The notes under the pieces were generated by a model. It searched no databases, was not told the origin of the DNA, and saw only the letters and a list, made by a program, of their open reading frames with translations. This document shows positions 40,601 through 55,600 of a stretch of DNA of 64,000 nucleotides, in pieces. Every line of letters begins with the position of its first letter. Position 1 is the first letter of the stretch. The stretch comes from Promerops cafer (Eukaryota; Chordata; Aves; Passeriformes; Nectariniidae). The stretch covers positions 1,236,911 to 1,300,910 of the forward strand of contig VZSE01015197.1 of assembly GCA_013398275.1 (NCBI GenBank), written 5' to 3'. The translations under genes and the position numbers were made by a program.

Positions 40601-43600
40601 CACATTCAGCTTGCTGCCTACCAGGCCCTTTTCAGCTCTCCAGTCAGTCTCTACTGCTGTAAGGGCTTGTACCTTTTGAGGTGCAGGACTTTGCATTTTT
40701 AACTTAAAGAAGCCCTTAAGAGCTGAAGAGGTGATGCTAGAGCTACAGGTATCTTTAGAACACTGCTTTGAACCCCAGAGGTTTTCTTCCACTTTTCTAA
40801 GGTCTGTGTTGCACAACAGCGAGGATGACTTGACAGCTGCTCTAGCACAAACTGATGCACTTCCTGCAGTGGAAGTGCCTTCACAGGAAGCAGGAACTTA
40901 GATGATCTAGTAAGTCATCAACAGAAGAAGAACCTTGACTGAAGTAAGGGCTGAGCACAGAACCAATACACTGGAAAAGAGCAGAAAGCTCAAGACTTGG
41001 AGTTTTCTACCACTATAGGGATCAGACACCAAGCAGATCTATCTAAGCTATCTATTTCAGTGTAGTGTAGGTTTACAAAGTGGAAAAAACAGATGTAAGT
41101 TACAGGAAAGCTCAAGACAACGTGCATTTGGACAGATCAAAAGGTGTAAAACACATGATACCTGAGAAATGCAAATTCACCATTCTCCCCTGTGTTCTAG
41201 AGGGCACAAGAAGCCTTTGATTAGAAGTTGGTTTAGTACTGTGAAGGGAAGAAAGTCCTACCTAAACTGTAAAATGGGACCAAAGAAACAGTCAGGGAAG
41301 AACAAAGCTGAGAAAAAGAAGTCTCCTCTTGTCCAGGTACAGCCAGAACTGAAAACACAGGGCATACTTTCACCTACAAAAGTATTGGAAGATACTGCCA
41401 GTGAAAAATCTCCAGTTTCTAATGGATGAATATGCCATTAGTGGTAAAAAAATAACAGGTCTCTTCTTACTCCAACACAGATCTGTGACTTCACCACAGG
41501 GTTTTAAACTGGCTACAACATAATAGCTCATCTGCAGCTGAAAACTTTAACTATTAATAATATTTCTTAATGAAAATCTGAAAAAAACCCTGCCACTGAA
41601 ACCTAGGTCTTCTGCTTTGAAAAAAAAAATTACAATCTAAAGGTAATATGTAAAACACCTGCAAGCATTTGATTCATATATAATTTAACATACATTTTGA
41701 AATGCTCACCTTCCAAAGCACATTTCTGGGCATTTTTACTGACAGCTAACAGAGACAACAGTGCATTTGTAGCAACTTCTTTCATCACATCCTTTGAAGA
41801 TTTTCTTTCCCAGACCTACAAAATGCAATTTCATCAGTGAAATGAAAAAGTGACCATATTAAAAGTATTACTCATAGGTATAAATAATTGTCAGAGTCTA
41901 TATTTTCATTTGGATGATTTATCACTGTATTCCTATATGGAGTTCTCCCTCTCTATATTCATGTTTATAGTCAGCCTGCATTGAAGTGTTTCGGGTTTTT
42001 TCGCAAATAATTCTTTTAAAATTAAATCTTTCTTCTTTTGCTTCTAAGCCCACTTCTCTTATTTTTTTCTTAATATTCTACTTTTCTAAGGCCTAGATTA
42101 CACATCCTGGCATTCCATTCTTTTCCTAATATTCAGGAATAGGCTTGGTATTGCAGACAACTCACTGACATGCGTTTACATGCAATCTCAATTTCCTTCT
42201 ACACAATGATGATGAAGAGATTAAATACAGTGAAATTCCTTTAAAAAATCACTGATAATTATTTTAGATACTCTTACTAACCAGTGAAAAATGGTAGCTT
42301 GTCTTAGTTTTGTGAGGCCTTTGTGAGCATCACCACATTTCTAATAACCTGTATAATCTCTGTGTTTTCAAAGGAATATTTATTTGGAGTCATATAACAA
42401 GATAGTTGAAAGACAAGGAGCAGTCTGTGCTTCCTGTATTATCCACTAGAGAATTTTGTCTGTCTGGCAGTTATCCCTAAAACACCATGCCAGTTCTGAT
42501 GTCCAAGGAAACAGAAAACTGCATCCATTGCAATCAGAAAAATACAGGAAAATAAGAACAGTTTTTGGATCATAGTAAAGAGAAAAACATATTTTGAAGC
42601 TGGCAAAAAAACACAGCATCTTAAGAAAACCTTAATACTTTAGACAGAAATCTCATGAGTACCTATCCATAGGATCTCATAGATTTTAATTCTACATACA
42701 ACAAGTATTAATGGACTAATAATTTTTTGAAATTTTCATATGCAATAAAATATCGATGTATGCTCTAAGGTCATCATTTATTGAACTGTTCACTGTAACC
42801 AGGGTGAGAAGGCCAAAGAATAAAGAAGAGTAAGTTAATAACTAGAAAAATCTCAACACCTCATTAATAAGCACAACTGCCACCAAATCAAAGCACTGAA
42901 GCATGGACTGCATTCTGTGTTTATAAGCAACAAAAAAGAACTTTACATTTAGACTACAGCTGTTTTTCTTAGATCTGGTGTGAAATCTCAAATCTAACAG
43001 CAACAGAAGAATGTTCAAAGTAAATTAACTGTGCTGTTCTGATAGGTGATGGTTTCTTTTCAAATTAAAAAACTTAGATGTCTGAGTGCTTAAAAGCCTA
43101 AAGTTTAAACTAATTGACAAAAGCCAGGAAAGAAAAAACTGTTTAGTTCCAGCAATCCTGCATAGCCTAAGATGTAGGTTTTGTGACTTATCCACTCAAA
43201 GGCTTTTGCCCTATTAAATTGCTAAATGTTTTTACTTTTTCTTAATATTCATGAATATTTTAGTAATAAAATATGTATTTGCCTATCAACCTCTTGGGTA
43301 TTTTCCTGCAAGTACTATGTGGCAGATTAGAACTGATCCAATAATTAAGGTAAGTTGTCTTATATCTGTATCTTTTTCAAAAGTTTTAATTTCATCTTAC
43401 TATTTTCTAAATTTTATCTTCAACACTAGCAAAATTCTGTTCTTTCTTGAAGCATGCTCTTCTATGCATTTTTTCTTACTCTGCCATCAAGAACTGCAGT
43501 TCATAATAAAAAAAGAAAATTTATATCAAGCATAGAGAGCACAAGTAATAAAGAATTAATTAATGATTAACTACTATTTGAATGGAAAAAATAACTATAA

Positions 43601-46600
43601 ATTTATAATACCTTATGCCAAAAGAGTCTGTAGTTTAAAACTATTATAAAAGTATTAAAATAAGAATGGACACTTAATTCTTTTTTGAAATTATGCTGCA
43701 GAGTAAATTTAAGATGTCCCATAAATCCACAGCAGACCTGCCTATGTTAGTCTGCACCTACTGTAAGATAGTTGAAGGGAAGATCACAGTCTTTCTAAAA
43801 TACTGTAAGCTTTATATCTAGGAAAAAAAAAGTTAGAGCCAAAATTTGAGACTTTATGTATAGACTGTGATTTCCTTCTTAATTTTATTTCTGATCTTAA
43901 GCACATGTACACAAGGATTAACGTTTACGTACACAAACCAACCAAAGCCTTTCAAAGTCAGTATGTGTACTTACTAGATTTCTTATATGTGATAATGAAT
44001 TCCAATTTGAGACCTGGTCTACTAATATTCATACTTGTACACTGGGTACTAAATTAGCATTTACCACTGCATATATCAGGTATTCTGTAGATTTTATGTT
44101 TTTAGAATGATTAATGGAGATGACTGTTTGTTTGAAAAGTCTCCCATCCTTTTCTGTCAGCCAATTATTTGCTTGAGTGCTTCTCTTTAAGAGTGCTTCT
44201 CCTGAAGAAAGTCTGAAATCTTTTGGGTTGTTTTTTCATTTTTAATGGTGGTTGTGTTCAGGTGTTTGTTGTTTTAATAGGTTACTTTACATCCCATGGG
44301 CTCATTCCCCTGTCCTCTCAATGACCACTGTGAGTGGGTGTAAGTAAATACATGTACTCTGATCTCAAAAACTGAAGCTGTTTCTTTCCTAATTCTGTTA
44401 TCCTTTTGGGGAGATCATAGCAGCTCTGTAAGGACCCAGAGAGCATAGGCTATCTTTTGAACTCTTTTATGAACAAAATGCAATGTCTGTCTACATCTCT
44501 GAACAGTTGAAAAGCACGTTAAAGCTGATGTCTCTTACAATACTCAAACTATGTCTAATGTCCTTTCATTGACCTGCCTGCAGTTCATTCTTCACTGTAT
44601 CAACTTTTTCTGCTCTCACCATAAGAATTGTCCCTTTTTGCTGGCACAGATTGATAAGCAGTTATGTACACTTGTATGAAAATAGAGGAATGTTACAACA
44701 TCTCTTTACCAGACATACTCTCATGCAACCGTACTTTTTGTGCCAGAGCCAAGGAGTTTTGTTTCAAGCACACATGCAAGCATTAATACGAAAACCTAAC
44801 AAGATATTTAGCAAACTATGGGATTTGAACAAAGTGTCCCTGTTTTGCTTGAGTCCCTGAAAATCTTGTTCTCACAGGAAAACACTGTGCACCCAAATTA
44901 TCTGAAATTAGTTGCCAAAGATAGAGAATTCTGGTTTTAGTGGCTTGTAGAGTGACCAAGAAAGATCCTATTGGGAGGTTTTTCCTCCCTAAAGACAGCA
45001 GGTTCTCAGTGGACAGAATACCATGCCCCAATAGATAGGATAGAGCCACAGTGCTGCAACAGAGCAGCAGAGGAACACAGTGTTTGTGACAGATACCAGG
45101 ACAAGCCTTGGTAGGAGTAAGGTTATTCTACAAGAACTCAGCATCCACAGGAAGAGAGGAGATGAATGCTAAGCACTGTTTTGGTCACACCATCCAATAT
45201 ATGACCCAATAAATGTCAAAAAATATGCTTTACATAGCAAAATAATACTAAGATAGGTATTTAAAAAATAGTTATAAGATGATGACTTCAGAACAATAGA
45301 AATCATAAGTTACCTTACATAAAATGTGCATCATTCAGAAAAAACACTACACTTCTAATCATAATTTACTATAATTGTTACAGTGACAAACTGCACATAA
45401 ATTAAAGACAGACAATAAGTATACAGATAAAAGAACTAAGTGGTAAGGGAAAACAAATTAGACACAAATTTCACATATAATTTTGCTTACTACTAAGTGA
45501 TGGAAGACATTTTACCAATCCGTAAATAAGGGAAGGATTAAATATAAAGGAAGTAAAAAGAATCAAAAATGCAAAAATATATTCTGCAATGACATTGTCA
45601 AATTTTAAATACCTGAATAATTAAAGCAGTAAGTTGAGTTACTGGTGCCTGGCATTCTTCAGTGTGATCCAGAAGAAAGCTAATAGTTGGATTCTGACAT
45701 ACACTCTGTTTATCCTGGAGCTGTTTTCTTCCTTCCTCATTCAAAAGGACAGAGAGGAACTGTAAACTAGCCACATATAAAGCAGGATATGTGGTAGACA
45801 GATGAATACAATCAGAAATGGTATCTAAAAGGTTAAACAAAAAAATTAAAATTTTTACAATAAAGCTCGAGTATACTTTAGAACACAGACTTATTGAAGA
45901 AAGCACGTGAACCCGAAAGCAGTTATAGTGTGCACTGCCCAGGGAATTCTACAAATTCTATGTATCTTATAAGTCTTCAAAAAAATCTAAGAAAGAAAAG
46001 TTTGAGTTTTATAAGGGTTGAATGAATTAATTGCTCTGCATTCATTTGACTATAAAACAAAAAAGCAATCTCCATTTCACTCACATCAATCATGTGTCCA
46101 GTAATTTTTTGAACTCTCCTGATTTTATCAACACCTTACATTATAAAACCAACAGTACCCATTAGCTGCTTTATTTGCAATTGTATTTGTATTCACTAGA
46201 TCTCATAACATGCACAAGCTTGTCTGGACTATGTTCATACTTCAGTATTGAAGCACATCACAGAATCTTGCCTAACTATGCAAGTAACTAATGTAAGAAT
46301 AATTAAAATACAATAAACAAACTCCTGTTTGATTATGGTAATATTGTAATAATCTTTGCATTCTCTGTCTCTCATTTCCCCTCAAAACTTTCCTTTTCTT
46401 TTATGCAAGATATTTAAAAAGAAAGAAGGGGAAAAAAAATGAAGTACTAATGGATCATTTCACAAATGCCACATTTGGTTAAGGTTTACAACTAAAATCA
46501 CTCATCCATACATGTGAATAAAACAAAACAAGTCAGTCAAGCTCTGGACACATTGGTTTTCATCGTGGATATCTCATTAGTAATTACTTAATAGCATCTA

Positions 46601-49600
46601 AAGAGGAATGACTCTCTTTTCTGTTTGTTTATTAGTTGCTAGGAAAAAAACCATCCAGGAATAGTCATTACCAATTATTGCTGTACAGTGATTTGCAAGG
46701 GCTGCTGTCACACATGGAAAAGATATCTGGCCACTTTTCCACAGTAATGTAGCTAGAAGGCTGAAAGAGTCTATCCATGTTTCATGAAGTACAGATGTTA
46801 ACTTGGTATCTGCAAAGAAAACACAGAAAAAAATCAAACCGTTTACAAATGCACACAAACCTGGAAAGCTGAGCCTGACCACACCTGTCCATTTATGTCA
46901 GGATGGTACCTAAATGAAGACCTGCCTCTGTCTGGTAATAAAGGAAACAAAGTACTTCATTACCTAAGCCATCTTTGGGACGTATGGTGAGAATCCTGAA
47001 GGTATTCCCCAAGAGAGGTTTCAACAGTTCATCCTGGCTTACCAGACAAGAGTCCACTAATAAACATGATTTTAGAAGCCTGGACACAGATGACAAGTAT
47101 TGAAGTAGTAACAAGACCTGTTAAATATTTGTAGAAAGATATGAAATAAAGCCATATATTTACACCTTCCACATTATTTTAAATTTACTCACATTATATC
47201 AACTGATTAATAACATTTTGAATTAATATATACCAATTAAAATAAATAATAGGACATGAATTTAAAATGTTTCTCCTAATTTTTACTGTAGAAGATGAAA
47301 CAGAACCCCTAGCCTGGAAACACGTGTGCAATCAATTTTCTAGTAACAAAGCACAAGGTCCTTGTGAGAAGGTCATGACTCTTGCTACATGTACAGCAGC
47401 ATACTCATTGGAAGGTCACAAAGAAAAACATAAAAATGGTCATTAATACTGAGGAATACATGTGCCTTCCTAAAAACAGAAGCTGACATATTTATTTATT
47501 TATTCTCATAAGTTTTCTTCAGAAACACATTTCTTTAATTAGAGGAGTAATTTTCTTCAAAGTAAATCTGAATGCAGATGAGCAGAAGCTATGAAATGGC
47601 TCTGTGTCATGAAACAGCATATTCTATACATTGCATATACAGAGTTGAATTTGATTAAAAGGTAGTTCTATCAGCAGTAACCCTATATGGTTTGCATACA
47701 TACAAAATTAGTTGAGAACTATGTAAGTATCTGCAGGATCAGACACAAAGCAAAGCAGCCAGTTTTGTTATAGACAATAAATACCCAATGTGTCAGTAAC
47801 TATACCTGGCTCATACTTGAGTAACATACAAAAAAATTCTATTACATAATTTCTTCAATGTCTAAATTTAACTTATACTTTTAAAAGACAATTCATTTTT
47901 AGTTTGGTCGTTCTAATTATAGCCCTAACACAGAAATAAATTCTTCTATGCTGAATAAAATGGTTTATTTTCACTTAAGCTTTGTCAAAAGCACAAAGAT
48001 TCACATGAATGTAGCCTATAGCAGTGTGTCTGGACTATATTAATGAATATAAATTATGCTAACATAATTAAATTCGTAACTTCAAAAATTAGGAAGTAAC
48101 AAATGCTTCTCTAACCTGAGCTTTTACATGATCTATATGACATCGATGGCCCAATGGAGCTTTCAGTTCCAAGATGCATCTTTCAACCAGATTAGCACTT
48201 ACAACACTAAAACAAAATATATTGGTTAGAAATATGGTTAAATAATTAAACATTCTATTAACTTAACATTCCATAGAGGAGAATAATATAAATAAGCAGT
48301 GTAAAAAAAAAGTAAGATGCACTTACTGCTACACCCCACTATTTTAAGAAATTCTAGTGCAATAGCAACTATAGCAGCAGTATGTTGTTTCAAAATAGCT
48401 AGACTAATATAAATTCCAATAGCTGCTACTGCACTGGCAAAAATCAATTTTTTCTATTTGATTTCTTACTTTCTTTCCTCAAGAAGAATAAACAGCTCTG
48501 CGATAATATAAGCTGTATTCACACCAGGGTTGTTGGGGTTTTATGTTTGTTTGTCTGTGTTTCGTTTTTTCCATTAATTGCACTATGAAGAGCGACTACA
48601 AATGGTCTTGAAAACTTTTACCATAAAATGAACTAATTTTTCATGCTGCACTTCAGGATTTCCAAACATTTTTTATAGACAAAAGAACTTGCTACAATGG
48701 AAATGGAAACATGGCATACAATCTGAAGACTTCTTCAAAGTGATTCCTCCTTTTAAAAGGAAGTAAAACACTAGGATCAATCATTCAAATTTGGCAAGTT
48801 TTATTTACTCTTCTAGTGTGAAAATCCTTACCTCATCTTCAAAATATTTGATACAATTCAAAGAAGAAAAACACAAAATGAGCTGAAATTATCTGCAATT
48901 CCAAATACTTGACAAAACCCTAAAACATCATGGGAGCAATACAGTAGTCCTGTATAAGACATACACCACAAATGGAATCACCATTATGACCACCTATATT
49001 GTGAAAAAAAAAGAAATAATTCTGATTCTTTTCTTCAATAGATTGTATTTTTTATTAAAAAAAAAACAAAACAATTTTGAACACTTCAGGAGCAAGAAGT
49101 GATCAATATGTTTAACAGTTTTAGTAAGAAACATGGGTAGATCTTATTCGAAGATTTTTTAAATGTCTATTGCTACACCTTGTTTGTAGTTCAACAGTTA
49201 TTGATCTCATACCTGCTGAGTGTTGTTAGCAAATGTGTTTGTTGAAGAGCAATTCCAGTATCTTTTGGCATGACAACCAGCAGATTGTGCAGAAGGCTGC
49301 AAACAGCTGACAAAAGGGCAGGTGTGACTACAGCACGCTGTTTAGACAGAGCGGCAGACATGGGAGAATCATGTTGACTTGGAGATTCTGTTATGGTTGT
49401 ATCACTTTGACCTAGAGTGTGTTGAATAAAAAAACCCCAAAACAACCAAAAGATTAAATTACAGCAGTTACATAAACCAAGTTTATTTGTATTTTTCATA
49501 AAACATTCAGGCGCTCTCTATATTTAAACTGTATATTCAGGAATGAATGGGAAAAAAAAAAAGATTAAATCAGACACAGGAAATAGTTCCGAAATAAAAT

Positions 49601-52600
49601 GCTCCCTCTACCAGGCATTAAATAAAGACAACTAGCAAATTTGGAAAGACACAAATTCCCAGTCCTTTCTTTAAAAGAAAAATGGTTTTATTTGTACACA
49701 TCTCTCTCTACATACATGATTATAAATATATTTTCTATATTATATTAGTTTTTATCTTTCTAAATATAAAGAGAATTATATATACACCTTTGTGTATGTG
49801 TGTGCACACACACTCCCGTGGGTATGTATGTATATGACAGCTCTACCATGACTGATGTGTTGAAAGTGTGACTAGACGGAAGAGAACCTAAGTCTTGAGT
49901 TACACTTCAACCAGTACCATTTTCACTTGCTTCTGTCAAATTTCATATTAAAGGAAGTGTTTAATGTTTGTCTTCTAAAACAACAACTAGAAGCATCAAC
50001 TGCTCCAGCAACATGCAAGCTGTACAACGTACAGCATGGACAAATACTGAAATACGGGGGGTGAACACACTGCATTTAGCATCGGGTACAAGACTCAAGC
50101 CTGACTTACCTTGCGCCGTAAGCCGATCAACCACGGTTTCCGGAATAAAACTGGCTGAACTTGGAACTGTTGCCTGAAGCTCAGTAACACTCCCTAGTGA
50201 TGGTGATGCAGACAGAATCTAGAAAGCCATAGAAAGCAAACGAGTTGATTCCAGCTTTTACAGACTAGTCTTTTATTTATTTTCTGCTTGGGAAGGGGGA
50301 ACAACTCATCATAACCAACAAAATCAAATACAATGTAAATATTACTGTTCAAAGTCAATTTGATTAGATTTTGCCCACTGTGTGTGCATATATATATATG
50401 ATAAAAAACCCAATAACTGAAACTATTGAAAGATGTGCAATATGAACAGTCTGAAACATTTCAGTTAAAAACTGATCAATGCCCATGTTACTGGAAATTC
50501 CTTCTCCTCATTCTTCTTTTTCATCCATAAATTGACTCAACCTACATTTGGATAAAGATAGAAAGACATTACTGAAGCATTTAAACTCAAATTTTTCATG
50601 GACTATTTGCTCTACTGAGAACATCAGCACTTGTCCCTTTGTACCAGAACACACTCAGATAAAAATATCACAAGTGCATTTGTCATCAGTCAAAGTTGAA
50701 GTCCCTGAGTCTTTTGAACTCTGGGTACTTCTTAATCCTGTGATCCTTAAATGTATTCATTCCATAGTGAAGATATGAGATGTTTAAATGACAGTAGGTA
50801 ACTTTACTGACATAATACCACGCTTCTCCTACCAATTTTGCATTATTTACATTATGAATTTTGTGTGTTTTCAGAAGTTCCTAATGCTCTTGCTACTGTG
50901 TTTAAAACCACAAGCCTGCGATCAGAAGACCCAGAATCCAGCTAAATGATGTGCTTTTGTGACACAACAAGACCTGTAACTTGTTTCAGAGCACAGGACA
51001 AGTATCTATCATGTCAAGTCACTCTTTCACTTCTGGTTTTTATTTTCTAGATGGAAAACTCACATCAGACAATTTTCTTCAAAAGCGTCACTATACAAAG
51101 CAAAGAATATAGAATGTTGGAGAATCCAATGAAATCCCAACAGAGTTACAACTTGAAGAAGGGTGTTAAATTTTCCTCATAGTGAGCTTTCTAAGGAAGA
51201 CTGAAGTATCTCAAAGGTTTGGGGTTTTTTTAAAGTTTTATTAGAGTAACAGTTGGAATATAGTTTTACCCAAGGAAATATTAAAAGTGACTTAACAGAC
51301 AAAAAGGGTGCAGGGAAGGAAATCACAGATCACTCTGTTCCTAGCTATTGTATCCTTGCAACCTCCACGTTGTAACTTCCTTTTCTCCCACATTTTCCTC
51401 TGGTCTCTCACTATTGTTCATCCTACAATCACGAGTCTTTCTTCTTAAGCCTGCTCAGTTGTTCCTCAAGAAAAGTCAGAGGATTATTGTAACACATAAA
51501 ACAAGCTACAGTAAGATCTGGGGGTATGTCCAAAACACAGGATTCACATCCAGCTTGGATCACATAAACACTAGGACAATGCTTGGCTAAATTATTTTCT
51601 TACTAGCAAAACGCAGTACCAAGCTGTACTGAGTGATTGAAATTCAAATTCTATTTTGATTGCACAACTAAAAAGCATATTTGACAATTAAAATAAGTTA
51701 CTTGAAGTGCTATGCTTGCTAATTTAAATACTTACTAAAATCCATTATTTATATTAAACAAATCTATCTTGACACATGGCATTTATTCAGCACTGTATGT
51801 CAATTCCAAGCATTCTAATAGGTGAGAAAAACCATAACACTTTTCCTTAAACAGTACAAACCCAAAATGTAATTTCTAACAGTCTATATCATTCTTCTGA
51901 AACAAGTAAAACCCTAAAAGGACTTTAACTATACTGAGAGTCATCTTACAGATATTATTATGAATTATACAACCTTTCAAATATTAGTAAAAAGTATCAG
52001 CTACCTCATACAACTGTTCTTTATCTTCTACAACTCTCTAAATAGTTCGGGCAAGAAAATAAAAAGTTCTCAGTTACGTTTAAAAAAAAGATTTAAAAAT
52101 CAGCAAAAGGTTTATCTGGTTAGAAAAATATCATCTTCCTGCACTGATGGAACATTTATTGATAATTGCATCACAGTGGGAAATAGGTTAAACCCCAAAA
52201 TTTTCTGCTGTCATAACAGAAAACGTACAGTAACACAATGAAGCTGTTTCCACACTCTTCTGCCTTCCAGGAAAAGAAAAAACAAAGATATTACCACTCC
52301 TATAAATCACCTTTGATAAGGATGAACTGGAAGTCTGGCACACAGCGTTTAGTAAATGATATTTACTACTGCCACCATATTGTTCCTGGGAGCAATGAAG
52401 CATTGTGTTGCTTAAGAGTGAAACTTTGGAAGGGGGTGTAATAGGAGAAAAAGTTCTGTGTGCGTGGAGAGGGAGATGACAACTGCAGATTAGAACTAAT
52501 TCAAAAGAATACAAAAATTGCTAGTGTGGAAACAGAGGAGAAATGTGAGGGTTTTGCCATTTATCTACTAGATAGGAATAAAAGGTCTTTTCTTAACCTC

Positions 52601-55600
52601 TAGTATAAAAATCCCTCTGGCATTGCTTTAATAGGCTTGCAGTGATTAATTCTATTCAGTTCCCTTCTCAAAGGTTTAAATCACTTCACTGTATAGCACT
52701 CTGGTAACCACGGTTCCAGAAAATAAAGAACATATTTTTATAAAAAATAGCAAGAAGATTTCATAGGAAAGATTGGCCATGACTTAAAGCTGTCTGGGAG
52801 ATGTCTGTAGGCCTTTAGCCCACATAATTTTTAGCTCAAGTTTTTAAATAACTGCTCATTTTGCTAAGATGCCCTGGACACAGAACAGCCCTAGCATAGT
52901 TATGCAGTGTAAAGCAAGTTGGTATCTCCATGCAGATTAGTGATCTCTTATCACACATACGAAACACAAACCAAACATGTTGGTTAAAACAAGAGTAAGG
53001 ATTAGTCTTTTCTAATGATAACCTGAGTTAACGTTTAACCTATTTATTCTATAAAAGACCAAGATTATTAATAATCTCAGAACTGGCCTTTTTGCATCAC
53101 ATTCCAGTTCACAGAAAAATAAAGATAAATTTGACAAAAATCTGTAATCCACAGGGATCTTAAAGACACAAAATACAGTGCATATGAATTAACACATTAC
53201 ACACAATCCAGTTCTGCTGTCCTTTTCTATTACATGGACTCATTCATTTCATCCCCACATGACTATTCTTTACTCTATAAACCGAGCAAAATTTTACTTA
53301 TAGTCTCTGCAAAATTTCCGATTCTTTTTTTAATTTTCTCAATTTTTCTTTCTGCAAATTTGGGGAAAATAATTGGGGATGGAGGGAAAAAAGATGAAGC
53401 TGAAAAGTAATTTAGTTGCAACTTTCAGTTACGGTCATATGGCCCTATGTGAAATCAGCTCATGATAGCACACAGCTCAAATAAAGTACTAGTTACATGA
53501 AATCTGGAAGCAGAGAAAACTAACAGAATGTTAGGAATAGGAATTGGTATGGATATACCCAGATCAATTTTTTTAATAATGTTATTAAAATATCAGAAAG
53601 GAGTTTTAAATAGAAAAAATTGGTTTGATTGCTCATTCTCAAGTATTTGTGGGTGTTTTCATCAAATCTGTGCCACGCACCTAAAACACATTTCTCCCTT
53701 CAGTGAGACCTGCAGATTCCTTCCCATCTGTGATGAGGAAAGCACGCCATCTCGTGGGCTTTGAATAACAGTATCTTCCTGGCACCAGCAACATCCAACA
53801 TTTAGCAACAAACTTCTACAAACTTTTTCTAATGACTTCATAAATATATTTCTTTACTCATACATCAAAACAGAAATTGGGCCGAACTGTGACCCAAATT
53901 TTGAAGTTATATAGGAATAGATTACAAATGCCTGAGATTTCAGGACAAGGTTGAATTTTCCAGAAGTATTTCCTAACTTCATTAGATACACACTTCAGAT
54001 AACTGCCCTCTGAAACACAGTTTGTAATCAGCCTCCATTAAAGTTACGCTCATCCATCTTTTTTCTCCTAATTAATAGTGGCACTGGAACATCAGACCTC
54101 TACATCTTGTAGCTTGGACGTTTTCAATATGTCATGTCAGCACTGGCATTTTTTTAAAGCCAAGAAATTTAGTTAATTAAAAAAAATAAAGCTTACAGCT
54201 CCTAAAAATGTCCATGAAGGCTAAACGAAAATTAAACTAACTTCCAGAAATGACAGTCAAAATCTTAGTGCGACATCTTTGTACATGTCAGGGAAAGAAG
54301 GAAAACCAAACAAAACACAAACTTCTATAAAACTGCCATGGTTAGCTGTAAGAGCCTAATCTTAGCAAGTATGAAGTCTAGAATATGTGGAAGAGTGATA
54401 TAAATTAGTGTAGCTTAGTATTACACTGTACTTTCCACTGTTAATGATTAGTTGTCCATCTGTTGAATGGAATAGTAGAGCTAAGTCTTTGTGTCAAACT
54501 ATGATGCCACTTTACATATAGAAATATCATACATTAATTTGACCTAGTAGATTCCAAATTATTTTTTCCTTTTTTCTAAACTACTGAAGCTGAAGAAATT
54601 TAATGTTATGAGCTTGTTCAATTCTTCATAAAAACTCAAGCACAATTTTAAGTAGATTAGACACCAAGCCTTGATAAGAATTGCTGCAGTTTAATTTTGT
54701 CTTCAAGTAATGTGAACAAAACAAGATGAAACTTGTTTAACTTTCATTCCTCTAAGTAAGTGGCACTCAATTTATTCAGTAAAAAGTGATCTGGGAACAA
54801 CTGCTTTTAAAAAATCTGAGATTCTTATGTAAATGATTTTTAAGGAGCAATCATGATTGCATGTACTTCGTGATTTACATGCACTTTCATTTATTTTAGT
54901 TTTGATCTTCAAATTTGAATATTTGTGTTTAAAATAACCCTAAGGGGCTGCAGGTGTTGTTGCTCTTCATTAATGAAAATCAAATTAATTATAAAAATTT
55001 CTGAAAATGAGACATCAGTTTACAACTAAAGTGCACTTTTTCCTCTATTATTAAAAACATGCAAGATAACGTTATCAGTACTAGACAGCAATAAATTTAT
55101 AACATAGAATCAACAGAACAAGGAAATTATACTTGTGTAATACGTTGAGATGAAATTTCAATACTGCTTTTTCTGTTTTTATTTTTACCATGTTCCGCAG
55201 CAAAATTGAGCATAGAAGTTTTAGTCAATAAAAAAAATACAGGATCTTGTGATTTATCAGGCTTTGTCATATCAACACATGCATCTGTTTAAGAGAAAAG
55301 AAACTTCTAAACAATGATATTCTGGCTTCAGTAATAGATTAGATGGTCATTCATAAATGACAAATTTTTGAATACGAAATTAAAAAATGGATTTCAGTGT
55401 AACATGTCAAAGTTTACTTGGATCTATACTGCAGTCTTTGAAAAACACATCATTTTTATCAGGTAACTAATGAATGATATAAAAGCTCCCTCCACAGCCT
55501 GAACTGATATTGCAAATCTACTCTGAAACTGAAAGAATGATTTTCAATTTCTCCTCCTTTGCATTTGCCATCTTGAAACATAGCACATGTGTACAGCTTT

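Larger units (their letters stand above)
45825..50109 (-). other. RTTN: RTTN short introns between closely spaced exons
   Basis: The introns are 45,825-46,671, 46,810-46,963 (only 154 bases), 47,118-48,115, 48,207-49,212 and 49,412-50,109. There are TG/TA-rich simple stretches near 49,780-49,835. No other element was recognised. Confidence 0.7.
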
